In this document: in pieces, positions 35,776-49,000 of the stretch
Numbering within the stretch: position 1 is the first letter of the stretch
Layout of the letters: the number at the start of each line of letters is the position of its first letter
NCBI RefSeq assembly: GCF_020921035.1
Contig: NC_063150.1
Location: forward strand, 4,154,001-4,218,000
DNA: 64,000 nucleotides
Source of the DNA: Rhodamnia argentea
Lineage: Eukaryota; Streptophyta; Magnoliopsida; Myrtales; Myrtaceae
Direction of reading: 5' to 3'
Notes under the pieces: generated by a model
What the model saw: the letters and a program-made list of their open reading frames with translations, nothing else
What the model was told of the DNA's origin: nothing
Database searches by the model: none
Program-made: the position numbers and the translations under genes

Positions 35776-37639
35776 CGTAATGCACTTTAGCCCCAAAGGC
35801 AGATCCTCCTACAGAAAATATCGACTGAAAGTCAGAAAGATATTGAAGTCAAGTTATAAACACATAACAGACACATTGACTCTACTTGTCAATATCATCA
35901 AAAACACAAGGACAGTTTCCCCATTGTAGAGTACAGACTGCAGATCAAACACCACAATTACGTTAAATTGATCTTGAGCACTCACCTCGACCAAGTCAAG
36001 AAGTTCGTCTTTGGCTCAAAAGATGCTGACTTGCTCCCCTCATAAGTCCTGAACAATCAAGAGAATACAGCTGACTTCATATTCTCATCCTTCATGTTTT
36101 CAACCAAACATATACAAGCAACTTATTTCCGGATTCATTTGCATATAAGAACCAACAAGGCAACAAAATCCTCACTAGCCCCACCAAGAAACAAAAACAA
36201 AAATGAGATTCACGCCACAGTAATCGCCGAAATTCAAACTCACGCCACAGGCTACAGACTATATTACATCACCCAAAACTGCCAATAGCCGCCAAAACCC
36301 AGTTCAAGTCTCTCAAAAATCAAAATACAAGACTAACGCCAGCTTTGCAATTCCCCCATTTTGACCCCTCAAAAACCCCGCCTCGAAGTGCCACTCCTTA
36401 CACTTTCCATAGCTTTATCGATCCCACTCCACTTTACTCAACTTTCTCAGCCCACATTTCCAAACCATTCAAAGCGCGGTCGGAGAGAGAGCGAGCACTC
36501 TCGAGACTCGAATCCATCTGCACCGAGATCCACCCACCTCCTCCACAAACCAAACCCTAGCAATCGAAACCCCTACACCAACCAAGTCCATGGCAAAAGC
36601 CCCAAACATCTTCCTGAGACCCTAAAATTCGACGCAAAACCTCAAACTCAAACTCAAATAGTTCCCCCACCCCCCCAAAAAAAAAAAAAAACCATGGATT
36701 CGTAGCGAGAGCTCGAAACCATCTCATTTTACAAAAGATGAAGAGAGGCTGAGGAACAGAGGACTCACAGATCGGCGAAGGCCAGACGGGCAAAGCGATC
36801 GAAGCCTCCTCGGATGCGGAATCCATCGCCGTCGGAATCACACAGAGATTGGCACCAACTACTATACAAACAACACTCTCGCAAATGGCCGAAATGATGC
36901 AATGGGATTTTAGCATTTGATTTTAGTTTATTTCCCCCATTTAATTTTTGGATATCATAAAATAATAATAATAATAAGAATAAGAATAATAAAATAGCTT
37001 TTCCGAGGCCTGCTTTCGGCCTGCAACACCTCACAGGCCTGCAGGAGCTAAACCTTCAAAAAAAAATTCTGAAATCAAATGTAAATTCGGGACAACAAAT
37101 AGATAAAATATGGGATCATTTTTCAGCAGTAAAAATGCGAGGATTCTGATCGTGTGCGCTCGCACGGCTCGTGCGCCCGGTTTTCTCGAAACGTGCGACC
37201 GCATGATTCTGCCTCGTGATCTGCGACGGTTGGATGGAGCTTTGATCCGACGGCTGGGGAAACTTCCCGTTCCTACCAGGAGGAAGCTTTGGCTTCTTCT
37301 TTTCTTGTTTTGCTTTTTTATTTTTAAATTAGTGGCTGATTTGGCTTTATGGTTTGATTTTTTTCAAAAATGAAAACGAGACGGTCAGCTCATTAGGCAT
37401 AACCTAATTAAATATTGTGACTTTTGGATAGGTTTCGACATGTCTTTTGATTACGCATAACGGCTATTTGGTCTTGTCATAAGCCGCGAATAAGAAAAGA
37501 GAGGCGCGAGTGAACTCATTAGATCTCGGAGCATTGTTTGATTTGGAGTTTATGTGATTTCATGGTGCGAACGTACTATTTACGCCGGCAGTGATAAAAG
37601 CAAAGTCTTGTAATAAAAAAAAAGGATTTCGACATAAAT

Positions 37640-38010
37640 GGTCATCGAACACCGGTTCGATATACAACGTGTCATTGAACTTTTAATTTAACCGATATGA
37701 TCCATAAACTTTATTTAATATGCAATGTGATCCTCGAATTATTAATTTATTCGATGTGAACCTAGGCTTTTGGAATTTGATTAATTTAGTCTCGTTTCCA
37801 ATGTCTTCCTTCCATCGATTTAAGTACACGGACAAAGTTAAACGGTTTCATATAGCTCGTGCATTGAATTGAAAATGCACAAAAAGTCCAAGGACCGCAT
37901 TAAGCAATTTAAAAGTTCGGGTACAATATTGCGCATCACGCTAAAGTTCATGGAAACAAATTGAAAGTTCATATACCCCATTACGTACCGAACAAAAGTT
38001 CATGAATCAC
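37640..38010. repeat. Putative foldback repeat (MITE-like)
   Basis: The left half carries GTCATTGAACTTTTAATT and CCATAAACTTT. The right half carries the inverted forms AAAGTTCATGGA and AAAGTTCATGAATCACAT. Repeated motifs of this kind are common in plant MITE families. Exact ends are uncertain. Confidence 0.4.
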
Positions 38011-38592
38011 ATTCCCTAATAAAAATGAGCATGTACCACTCGTCTCTTGATGGCTTCTTACATTCGAAATAGATCGGTGTCAATATCTTTACGCGTAGTG
38101 TATTGTAGCGCAAGATTCATTTAAGTCTTCGTGATGGTTTATTTTGCGAAAAAACACTTTGCTAGCAAATGATCCTCTTCAAGGCAGTGAGATTTGGAGT
38201 AATAATTAGGTGGTTCGACTTTTGGGGTACCTAATGCTCTGTCTGGGAGAATAAGGAGATGAATAGAATGAAAGATTGAGCAGAAAATTTCGAACTATCT
38301 TTTTAAGAAGAAAGAGGAGGGAAAATTTTCAAATTTAACGTATCTTTCCTTCGCATTTCCTTTCCTTATGGTCTCCCAAACATAGCATAAAGTGTAACGG
38401 CAGCGAATTTAACGTCGACGAGGAAATTTTCACGACTCTTGAGTTCCTTTATGTCTCTACGTGATTTTTACATCCAAGCTAATTTTGGTTAAACGTGTCT
38501 ACACATGTCGGGTGGATGTAGTCCAGTTTTGGAAACGAGGTTTGAGCAACGAAAATATTTGTAGCCTAAATGACTTTGAGAAAATGTAAACG

Positions 38593-39262
38593 GTGTTTGG
38601 TAAAACATATTTTGAAATGCGACTTTTGGCTAGCAGAGCTTGCGAAAATTTTGCAAGGGGCATTTGGCTACATTTTTTGTTTTGTTTTATTTATTTATTT
38701 GAAACAAAACAAAACCCTTCACCGATTGAAGAAGGGCTCCGGCCGTCGGCAAGCCAAATTTAGTATGGACAACTGTCGACAGAGGCGGCTTGGGGTCGCC
38801 CGATCCTCGACAAGAGCCGCTTGGGTCGCGCGACCTCGTGCCTCATCGTTTGGGGTCACACAACCCAAGCACCCAGGCCGTCGTCGCCGAGGGGTTGCGC
38901 GACCCCAAGCAGCCTTCGCCGACCCTCACAAGCCTTTGTCGGCTCCTAGCCGGGCCCACGTGAACACCAACTACGGTTTCCATGAAGAAGATGAACAACA
39001 ATTAGGGTTTCAATTTAGATGAGGAGTAAAAATGGTCTTTGAGTAATGTTTTGAGGGCAAAATAGGTAACCGACCAATTTTCATTAATGAAACCTTAAGC
39101 ATTTTGAAAATGCTAAAAATCCTATCAACATTAGACTTTCAGCATTTTCATGGCTGGCATTTAGCCTGGTGCCCCTTAAAAAGACTTGTTAAATACCCTA
39201 GCATTTCCTCGAGAGGCTTTAGAGGCTCAAAAACCCATTGAAAAAGCTGAACTAAACGCACC
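38593..39262. repeat. Putative non-autonomous transposon with GC-rich core, second copy
   Basis: Near the left end is GGTGTTTGGTAAAAC and near the right end GAACTAAACGCACCC, an imperfect inverted pair typical of such plant elements. The GC-rich middle (38740-38960) repeats GGTCGCGCGACC-type palindromes as in the block at 10916-11367. Confidence 0.4.
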
Positions 39263-40004
39263 CATGCTGATTATATATTATTGATAGTCATTTTTCACCA
39301 ATTTATCGTGCTTTTAAATCGGTTGCTTTGTTTGCAAAGCTTATGTGGAACTGGAAAAAAAAAGGAGTTTAGATGTTTTGCGCGGTGAAATTGACGGCTG
39401 AATTATGGAATTACTTATTAGAGATCAATTCAACAAACGTTAAAAAAATTGAATGTATGTATAAATGGTTGCATCCATCCGCAAAACCGATTATCAAGTA
39501 ATGTGATAGATAACAATTAGACGTTTAAATAGATGAGCATCTTCACAACCAAATAACATCGGTCACGTCACTTAATAAGCCAATTTCACAAATAATCCTC
39601 AACAAACTTAATATAACAACGGTAAATAAATGAAGCTTCGGGGGCACATGACACCATTTCTAAAGTAGAAATCAATCTAATAATATAAATTCTACAGTAA
39701 AAATCTGTTTGATTACGTAACTTTAATTTTCTACTTTTGGAGCATTTTTTTGGAGCCACTCGAAAAAGTAAAAAAAAAAATCAACTTTTGTTTAGAAGTA
39801 ACTTCCGCAAAAAATTAATTTATAGAGCATAAGTGTTGACATGCGCGCCACCATGTAATTATTGTGGTAGTGGATATGAACACATAAAATAAATATTGCG
39901 TGGAGTAATTCCTAAAAACAGGAGAAAAGAAAATTTTCAAGCCTACGGTTAAATGTAAATTTTGCGACCCACCGTATAGTTACTTTTGGACGGGCCTCGT
40001 CCAT

Positions 40005-40062
40005 TGGGCCGGGCCTATTTAAAAGGCCCAATAATAGATCCGATCCAAACCTCCTATAAAAG
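40005..40062 (+). promoter_or_regulatory. NRDE2-like promoter: paired Site II motifs and TATA box
   Basis: TGGGCC at 40005-40010 and its reverse complement GGCCCA at 40025-40030 flank the near-palindrome GGGCCTATTTAAAAGGCCC. Such Site II (TGGGCY) elements mark TCP-regulated, growth-linked housekeeping genes. TATAAAAG follows at 40055-40062. Its spacing would place the transcript start near 40085-40095, downstream of the first in-frame ATG. Confidence 0.55.
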
Positions 40063-40080
40063 GCATGACCAGTTTATGAA

Positions 40081-43000
40081 ATGGACCCACTCGCCACAAC
40101 GGGGTATCCGACTGTTACCCCGATCAGTCGGACTCCGTCATCATCTTCAGGAAAGAGCTCAAGCTTCGATATTCCAATGGAGAGCGAAGCAGAGGAGGCA
40201 GCGGTAACTGCCATGGCCGGGGAGACGGGCACAACGGAATCGCAGTATCGACAAGGAGAGCCCAGAACCACGTCTTCTCTCTTCCCTCTGTCCAACACCC
40301 CCGCCGCCAGCACCACCGTCGCGCCGGGCGTCCCTCAGTGGCTCTCCAACTCCAGCTTCGCCGCCGATTTCGCCGCCATAAACGAAGCCGTCTCCTCCAT
40401 CCACGACCGGCATGCTTCTCCGGATTCGGAATCGGAATCGGACGACGGAAGGGGGAGGGAAAGGGAGGGCGACTTGCCTGCTTCAGGGACTTCCTACGCC
40501 CTATTAGAGTCGTCCGAGTCCGGCGGAGATTCGAAGAGCGAGAGTACGAGGAGGAAGAAGAAGAGCAAGCGTAGGAGGAAGAGATCCAGAGAGAGAGGAG
40601 ACGATGGAGCAGGTGATTTGGGCTCGAGGAAGTCTGACGTGAGGGCATGGGCTGGTTCGGCTTTCAAGCCTGCCAAAGATTATTACTTCGATTCTCGTGG
40701 CGACCGTGATAATTTGGCTTTCGGAAGCATATACAGGTACGCATCTAGTTTGTTTCAGTTGCTATAGCTGTGGTCTTCGAAATGCGGATGAGTTTGTCTG
40801 TAGAAAGTGAACTTTCTGTAGGAGCTCAGCTCCTCCGAGTAAGTCATTCGTTTTAATCAGACTCTTATGCTTGAATCTAGGAAACTAGAATATCCCCTGT
40901 TTCATAGGGTCCTGGTGGGTAATACGTATGAAATGAATTTTGTTTCCAAGATACCAGATATGCAGCCACATCTAATTTTTGCACTCTGCAGAAGAACCGT
41001 TTGGTTTTCCTCTTGTACTTCTCGATATTTTTCGTCCATAGATTGTTTACCGATACAGACATAATGTTGCTAGGTTTTCCCTTAATGCTCTCAGTGGGTC
41101 CTTACTTCTGAAGAAATGAGGAAAGTGTCATAAATAGTGCGAAGCATTGCAATTCAATGCATCGAGCCTAAACTTATTTTTGCATACTAATTCAAACAGA
41201 ATAATCCCTTCTGTTAGTTCCATAAAGCCATCTTGAATGGTCGCACTATTTGCAGAATGGATGTGGCACGCCACAAACTTTTAAATCCTGCGAAGTCTAT
41301 CAGCATCGAGTTTAGAAGGTTGTATCAGCAGAACGGTTCAATTCTGGATGCAGATGGTGATATAGACGCACTGGATAGTAAAGTAAAATCTGCTGGACGA
41401 TATTGGTCTCCAAAGTATTCGGCCTTGGAACGTCATAGAAATTATAAGCACTTGCGTATTTTGGCACCAAGTAAATCCACTTCTGACCTCCCAGGAGATT
41501 TCATTTCGTTGGTGGAGCCTGAAGCTTCGCGGGACAGCAACAATGGTGGGTCATTTGTTGAAACTTCTATGGTCGAGGAATCTTGGGAAGATGAGGTGCT
41601 TCGAAAGACCCGGGAGTTCAACAAGAGAACTAGAGAGAATCCCTATGATGACAAAGTTTGGATAGAATTTGCTAAATTTCAAGACAAGGTAGCAAGTAGA
41701 CAGCCACAGAAAGGTGCTCGCTTGCAAACTCTAGAAAAGAAGATTGGTATACTGGAGAAAGCAGCTGAGCTTAACCCAGAAAACGAAGAACTGTTGCTTC
41801 ATCTTCTCAAAGCTTACCAGAGCAGAGATAACAGCGATGTGCTCCTGGGAAGATGGGAGAAGATACTTGTACAGCATTCAAGTAGTGCCAAGTTGTGGAG
41901 AGAGTTTTTACGAATTCTTCAGGGAGAATTTTCCAGGTTCAAGGTTTCTGAAATGAGGAAGATGTATTCACATGCAATCCAAGCTCTATCTTCAGCATGC
42001 AGCAAGCAGCATAGGCAGGTTCTCTTTTTGTTACATATAGATTTTCTCCAGCTCTGGAACTGGCTTTTATTATTCCCTGGCTGAACCTTGGGTTTTCACT
42101 GAATACAAATGGGCTAGTATTATGCAGCCGCTCTCAGTGCTCCTTATTTCAATGATTTCAATGAAGTCTTCTGACCTGATAGTTCGCAAGCACATACAAT
42201 TTGAAGCTTGAGTGTGAACTTTTTGTACATCTGCCTCGAATGAAGGAAGCCTTTAACCAAAATGAAAGCAATGACGCTGTAGTTGCAAACATCTGGGCTA
42301 TGGATGTTTTCCATGATGCAATAGATTCATCTGACGAAGATGATTAGGAACTTAATTTCAAAAATTTGGAGTATGGAGTTGTAATGAACATGTGTATGTA
42401 GATATTTAGACATAAAGACACTGAAAAACCATAAAGGGGGAAACACACCAACAGGGTTTTCTCCAAAGAATTATAAGCCTATCAACGTGTTATTTGAGTA
42501 TTATAAGGTTTATTTGTTTGGGAGATTCTTAACTATACATTTTCCAACAATTAAAAGAAGGGAAATTGGCTATCAAGGTAGGTGCTCACTAAGCAAAAAC
42601 TAAAACCTGAGAATAATGCTATTACATAAGTTGATAATTGAGAAGCTTTGATTTAGCAATTTCCTTTTTCTTTGTGGTATAAATCTAAAAATTCTTGTGA
42701 TAGGAAAGATGCGAGGAGGAAATAGAATTTGTACATGGAGAAAATCTTGCTTGTGCATGAAACTGCATATGTAAGACTATTCCTAATAAAACGATCACTG
42801 TTGTTCTCATTAACCGTGAGAACATAGATAGACCTGTTTATCTTGTTGTTTTTTATTTGCTAATGTACTTGTTTGCATCTTGGCAACATACTTTGTAATG
42901 AATCTGACGTTTGATTGGCATTCATTCGAGAGAAAGAAAACTTAAAAATGCAGGAGGAGAGAATAACAAGTGCTCGTAAGGGAGCTGCCTCTTGCACCAT

Positions 43001-46000
43001 CAAATAATTACCTGATAATACGACACCCACATTATCAGACCTAACTTTTAGCTCTATACAAAACAGATCCTCCCTACTATGCATTGTAGTCAAATTCAAG
43101 ATCTGTAAGACTTATGGCCGTCTCTTTAGGCAACAGATTTGTGGGATTTTCTTTGATGCTAGGACCTCTGAAAACTCCTGCTAAACTAGAATTTTTTGTT
43201 TGGTACTTTGTCTATTTTGTGCAGGTTTCCCAGATTTCTGATGCCTCTCATGATCCCGCTATTGTACAGCTGGAGCTTGGACTTGTTGAGGTTTTTATCA
43301 GCCTTTGCAGGTTCGAGTGGCAGGCTGGTTACCGGGAACTCGCTACAGCTTTGTTCCAGGCTGAAATTGAATTTAGTTTGTTCTGTCCTTCTTTACGCCT
43401 GACTGAGAACAGTAAGCAAAGGCTCTTTGAACATTTTTGGAGCAGTGGCGGTGCAAGAGTTGGAGAAGAAGGGGCAATTGGTTGGTCTGTGTGGCTGGAG
43501 AAGGAGGAGGAAGATAGGCAGAGGATAATCAAGGAGGAGACCTCGCAAGACAATGAAAAAGGAGGTTGGACAGGATGGTTCGAACCACTATCCAAGCACA
43601 AGGAAACTGATAAACCATCGGAAGGGGTTCCTGGTGCTGCTGTTGATGATGTCGAGGAGGATGGTGAGCCCGAGGACACAAACCAGGAAGAGAACACCGA
43701 AACTTTGTTAAAGATGCTAGGAATTGATGTTGACACCGGCCCTAGTGACAATGTCAAAGACGTTTCGACTTGGACTAGATGGTCAGTAGAAGAGTCTTCA
43801 AGAGATTGCATTCACTGGATGCCTGTACATGCAAAATCAGGTCCCTCTCCCTCCCTCCCTCTCTCTCTCTCTCAGTTTCTGCAATTTTTTTCCTGTTTAG
43901 ATGCTAGGTTCTGCTCCAGCACCAACAATCTTTCATGCCTTATCATCATTTTTTGTTTTCATGTGGTACTAAAAGGAGCTTTACTCTGAAACAGCAGGGA
44001 AGTCTAATATAAACGAGGAAAGTGACAAAGAGGAGGATGAAGATCTTCTTGGGGTCATTCTGTATGAGGATGTTTGTGAATACTTGTTCTCACTGTGCTC
44101 AGAAGAGAGCCGATTGCTTTTAGTGACACAGTTCGTTGAATTTTTTGGTGGAAAGATATCTCAGAGGTAGGTTCCCCTAAATTATCCATGCATGACAGTT
44201 TTGCCCTTATTTAGCTTTATGCATTAACTTACACCATATTTCCTATATCGAAATGTTAATGAGGTCAAGTGATACATATTTCACTGTCAACTTTAGTCAT
44301 TATTAATATGCGACTAAATCTTTGCTTGCGGTCGGTCATTTGGGTCATATTCGGAAATGTCATGTTGACTTCACCGCATCCCTTGCCATTTTCCAACCAA
44401 TTCAGTTCTTCTCATTTAGAGGATGCTTAAGAACTTGTAGGAGCTCCAGTGTGATTAAAGATCGGGTAGTAGTCTGTCAATCCTTTTCAGGAAGGTTGGA
44501 TGATCTTCTTGGCATCCATTGAAATTCTTGGAAGTTGTTTGATGTGTAACTGATTTGGCTTGATTAGATATTGAAACTGGGACATCGGTATGTTTAGGCA
44601 GCAAGATGATCCAGATATTGACTGATTTTAGTAACGGATGCAACTGTATTCATAAATAAGAAAAGTGGGGATCATAGTTAGAGAAATTTTGTTTAACTGT
44701 ATTTGATTAGAACAGAACTGAAGTCTGGTTTTCTGGGGACGCTAGCTTTTGTATTTGCTGACATGGCTCGATATATCTTTAGTCGGATCGACAAACAATT
44801 GAAAGGGAAGATGATTCTTTAGTCGGACTGGCTTTTTTATCGGTGTAAACATCCTTCTTATATGCAAAATTCATACAAACTGGTTGATTATCATGTAGAA
44901 ACATGAGCTTTTTCTGTTGAAACTTGATTAACTTTTTGTACTTCACTAGGAAGGAATATGCAGCATCTCCAAACATGTGTTTATCTCTAGTTCTTTTAAC
45001 TCAAATTCAAGTTCTTCACTCCATTTTGAGAGATATATGCTGGATACTGTGTCGATCATCTTTTGTCTTTGCCCTACATTTGTTGCCAGCACCTTTGCAC
45101 GCATTCCTTATGTTGTCACTTCATAATGATACTGGCTATGTCGTAGGATTTGCACAAACAACTCAAGCTGGTTGGAGAAAATCCTGAGCCTTGAAGAATT
45201 TTCTGATGCTTTATTACATTGGTTTAGAAGAGTCCATAATACTTTAAAGAAAGTGGATAGTACTTCTCACAGTTGCAGTATGGAATTCCTTCTGAGCTGC
45301 AAGAATGACATATCTGAGTGGGCCCACGTGATGACTTTTCTTCGCAATGCTATCCTACTTTGTCTCACTGCTTTTCCGAGAAACTATGTCTTGGAAGAAG
45401 CAGCACTCATTGCTGAAGAGCTTTCAGTTACAAAAATGAATTCTCTTAGCTATTCTGGAACACCATGTCGTGTGCTTGCAAAAAGCCTCTTAAAAAGGGA
45501 TCGTCAGGTACTATTTCTAGTGTTGTTGAAGACACTTCATCTTCAACTGCATCCACCACAATGTTTTACACTTTTTTGATTACTTGGAAAAAAGTTATTC
45601 TCATTAATAGAAGTAAGTTTATGTTTTAGCTCCGAAACGAATGCATTTAGGAGAACTCTAGGGTCACAGTACCTTTTTGTGAGAGGCTATATTGTGCGAT
45701 TGACATAATCTTTGAATCGGATACCTCCAACCTGGATGGGTTTTGTTAAAGTGCTAATTGTTGAAACCTTGGCTGAATTGTTACACATTGCATGTGAGAA
45801 GATGAGCATTTGTTTTGGTTAAAAAAACTATTTTCTCTGACGTTGCTCTAGAAATGCTATAGACGTTGCAAAGAGGAGATTTGGATTTTCCATGGTACTA
45901 ATAATGTTAGGGCTGTCATATCCCAACAACTTATTATGGACGATAAACTAGCAAAACTCTTGGCAAGTGTCAAACATTCTAATTTTATCATTATGCCACT

Positions 46001-49000
46001 AGTGTATCTTGACATAGTTGAAACGCTCTTTATGATGCACTAATCAAGAATAGTTAAAGTGGATTGGACCGAATAGAGAAGAGTAGATAGGCTCGTTAAA
46101 TCTATTTTCTAAGCAATTTATGTGGATGATCTCTTGGTGGTTGCTGTATAATGGCATCGCCCTTATGTGGAAGGGGCTAATTAAGGGATTCAAACACAGA
46201 TGGGTAAGGAAAAAAGTGATTTTTATCTATAGATCGGCAGCCTTGTTTATATCCAATGTTAGGAATACTTGACTTCTTGAAAATAAAAATGGATCTAAAG
46301 GAAAACTTGATGGTGCGAGATTGGTAGTCTTAGGACTTCTGAAATCCCCTTAAATAGGCATTTGAAAAGAAAAAATGATTTTTCCAAGCACTTGATTTCA
46401 GAAGAGAGGAAGGTTTGGAATATGAAAATTAACAAGTGAGCATGATTGGCTTTAGATGTCTAATTGCTTAAATTAAGGGATGTGAACCTGATATCTCTGT
46501 ACATGCGATGCTTTGGCGCCACTTTTCTACAGTAAAAGGTGGAATGGAAAATTCCTACACTCCTACTGATATCATGATGGTTTGACCTAGGGCTGTATTC
46601 ATAGTGATACAATTTTTGCTTTGCTGGTCTCGTAGGATATATTACTCTGTGGAGTTTATGCACAGAGAGAAGCTGTTTCTGGGAATATTGATCTTGCAAG
46701 AAAAGTGTTCGACATGGCATTGTCATCTGCCGAAGTGCTTCCTCCGGTAAGGTTTCGCTTTCCTTAGACATCTTTCCAGTGGTTTCTGAACTTTCCTACT
46801 GAATCAGATAGAGTTTCTGAATAAAGCAGCTTGGCTCCAGGTTTTACATCCAAAAGTCGTGCTATTGGTCTTCGAAACATTGTGTCTGGTTAATATTGAG
46901 GAACATTGTGTCTGGTTAATATTAAGAGCATTACTTGTTTTACACCTCGGCTATGCTAGTGGAAAGCTTGGGAATTTTATTGATATTACGAAGTGTATTG
47001 TAGGGCCGACTGGCCATCCTTTTTGCAAAATAAGTCCTGTAGTTTTGCTTGTTTTCTTTTCCTTTTCCTTTTGGTGGGTAATCTAATGGCCCCCTTTCTG
47101 GTGGATGAACTGTCTGTAAGTCTAGTGTTGGAATTGCTAGAAACTCCATGAAAGAATTTTCATTCCCCTTGTGAGTGAATTGTTTATTCAGAGAAAATGG
47201 TGCATTAATTAGTATTTGCCATTAATTTTTCACCTGCTTTTAATCAGGAACGACAGTCTGATGCTCCACTGTTATATTTCTGGTATGCCGAAGTAGAGCT
47301 TTCCAGCAATCATGTCAATGATCAAGAGTCCATATTTCGCGCAATGCATATTTTGTGTTGCCTAGGGAGTGGTGTAACATACAGCTCATTCAAATGCCAA
47401 CCATCACAGCTGCAACTGCTTAGAGCACGTCAGGGGTTCAGAGAGAGATTGAGAACAATTTGCTCAGCATGGTCGCGTGGTTCTGTGAACGATCAGTCTG
47501 TTGCTCTTGTCTGTTCAGCTGCTTTGTTTGAGGAGTTGACTAGTGGATGGGCAACAGGCATAGAAGTTTTAGATCAAGCTCTTGCAATGGTGCTTCCAGG
47601 TAATTCAGTGTTTCTCTTTGTTTTTGTTTTGGGAAATTAAAAGAAACATTTGATACATGAAAGGTACACAAGGGGGTGCCACGAGTTACATATCTACGTA
47701 GTCTAACAAACTATCCACACTGACAAGTGGTTTTTCAGCAATCCAAATGCTCAATCTCATTTATATTGTAGAGCTTTCTCCAAATATTATGGTGCTGCCG
47801 AGCATATAATTTTCCTCGGTATCATGAGCATCTGTGTAATTGTCTATAGAGGACATTCACACTAATGATCAAAAGTGGACTCTGTAAAGTCTATTCCAGG
47901 GTGGAGAATGTTTGCATGTTTACACTCGTTGATGTTACTGAACAATGGACAGAAGCAATCGACTCTCTGTACGTTTTGTAAGATACAGCTAATATTCTGT
48001 GATGAGGGCTTTGGGTGTGGGCAGCTTTATATTTATATCTATCTGCACAGAGAGCATCGGAAGCAGCCTTTTTGGTGTAAATTGTGTTAGACCTTGTCAT
48101 GAGGCTGCATACAACTGTGAGAGAGAATGGAGGCACATATATCTGCCTTTTTGGCTCGAAATTAGGCATGGCACTACTGTGTTTATCACAGACTATCCTT
48201 TGGGTTTGACTGTATATAGTCTTTTAATTTTTCGTTTTAGTCTATATGTTAACAGGATTTCATTTCGTTGTGTCCAGAGAGAAGAAGTAACAGTTACCAG
48301 CTTGAATATCTGTACAACTATTACGTGAAGATCCTGCAGAGACATCATGGGCAGTTAGGTCTATCTAAAATTTGGGATTTCATTTTTCATGGATTGCAGA
48401 CATATCCATACAGTCCAGAACTTTTCAGTGCTCTAGTAGAGATCAGCCATCTCTATACATCACCAAATAAGCTGCGCTGGACGCTTGATGAATTATCCCA
48501 CAAGTAAACTTTATTTCCTTAGTCATTTGCGATCTCTCTCTCTCTCAAAAGCAGTCCCTGTTGTGTAATTGCATTGCCTTTCTCTTGGTGGAAGTTTACG
48601 TCTAGATAATAAAAAGAAATGCGTGAACTGTGTGGATCTTCACCAAACACCGCACTTACTTTTTATTGGCTAACTGAATGTTATTATCCTGATTTTTGTA
48701 CTCAGCTTATTGGGAGAAATTATTTTAATTTTGTCTTTAGGGGGTGAGGGTGAGTGTGTGTGTTCCTGGTGTAGGCCTGGGGTACCTGGTCAAATATTTC
48801 ATGCTAAAGCTTTCAGTTTTACTGGCTTATATTCTTTCATATTTTCTTGTAACCATCAAAGACACTCGCGTCACCATCCACATAATGTTTCTGTGGTAGC
48901 TGTCGCTTCTTAATGACTACTGATGAGAGATAGCAAACCGAATCGCATTGATAGTTCTCTTTTTGAAGCACTTCACCTAGTGAGTGGACTGATAGGGACA

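Larger units (their letters stand above)
35776..40080. other. Intergenic: DYRKP leader and repeat-rich spacer
   Basis: On the minus strand, 35808-35776 and a leader exon ending at 36769 (donor GTGAGT) probably form the 5' untranslated part of the kinase transcript. An (AAT)n run lies at 36960-36996. Two repeat-like blocks follow at 37640-38010 and 38593-39262. The last ~100 bases are the promoter of the NRDE2-like gene. No protein gene is supported. Confidence 0.5.

Noticed and set aside
36345-36705. Overlapping plus-strand open frames (71 and 114 residues)
   Set aside because: They lie in a Pro-rich, C-rich stretch upstream of the kinase gene, antisense to its probable first intron. No domain is visible.
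38570-39022. 150-residue plus-strand open frame
   Set aside because: It spans the GC-rich core of a repeat block. The peptide is Arg/Ala-rich without homology I recognise.
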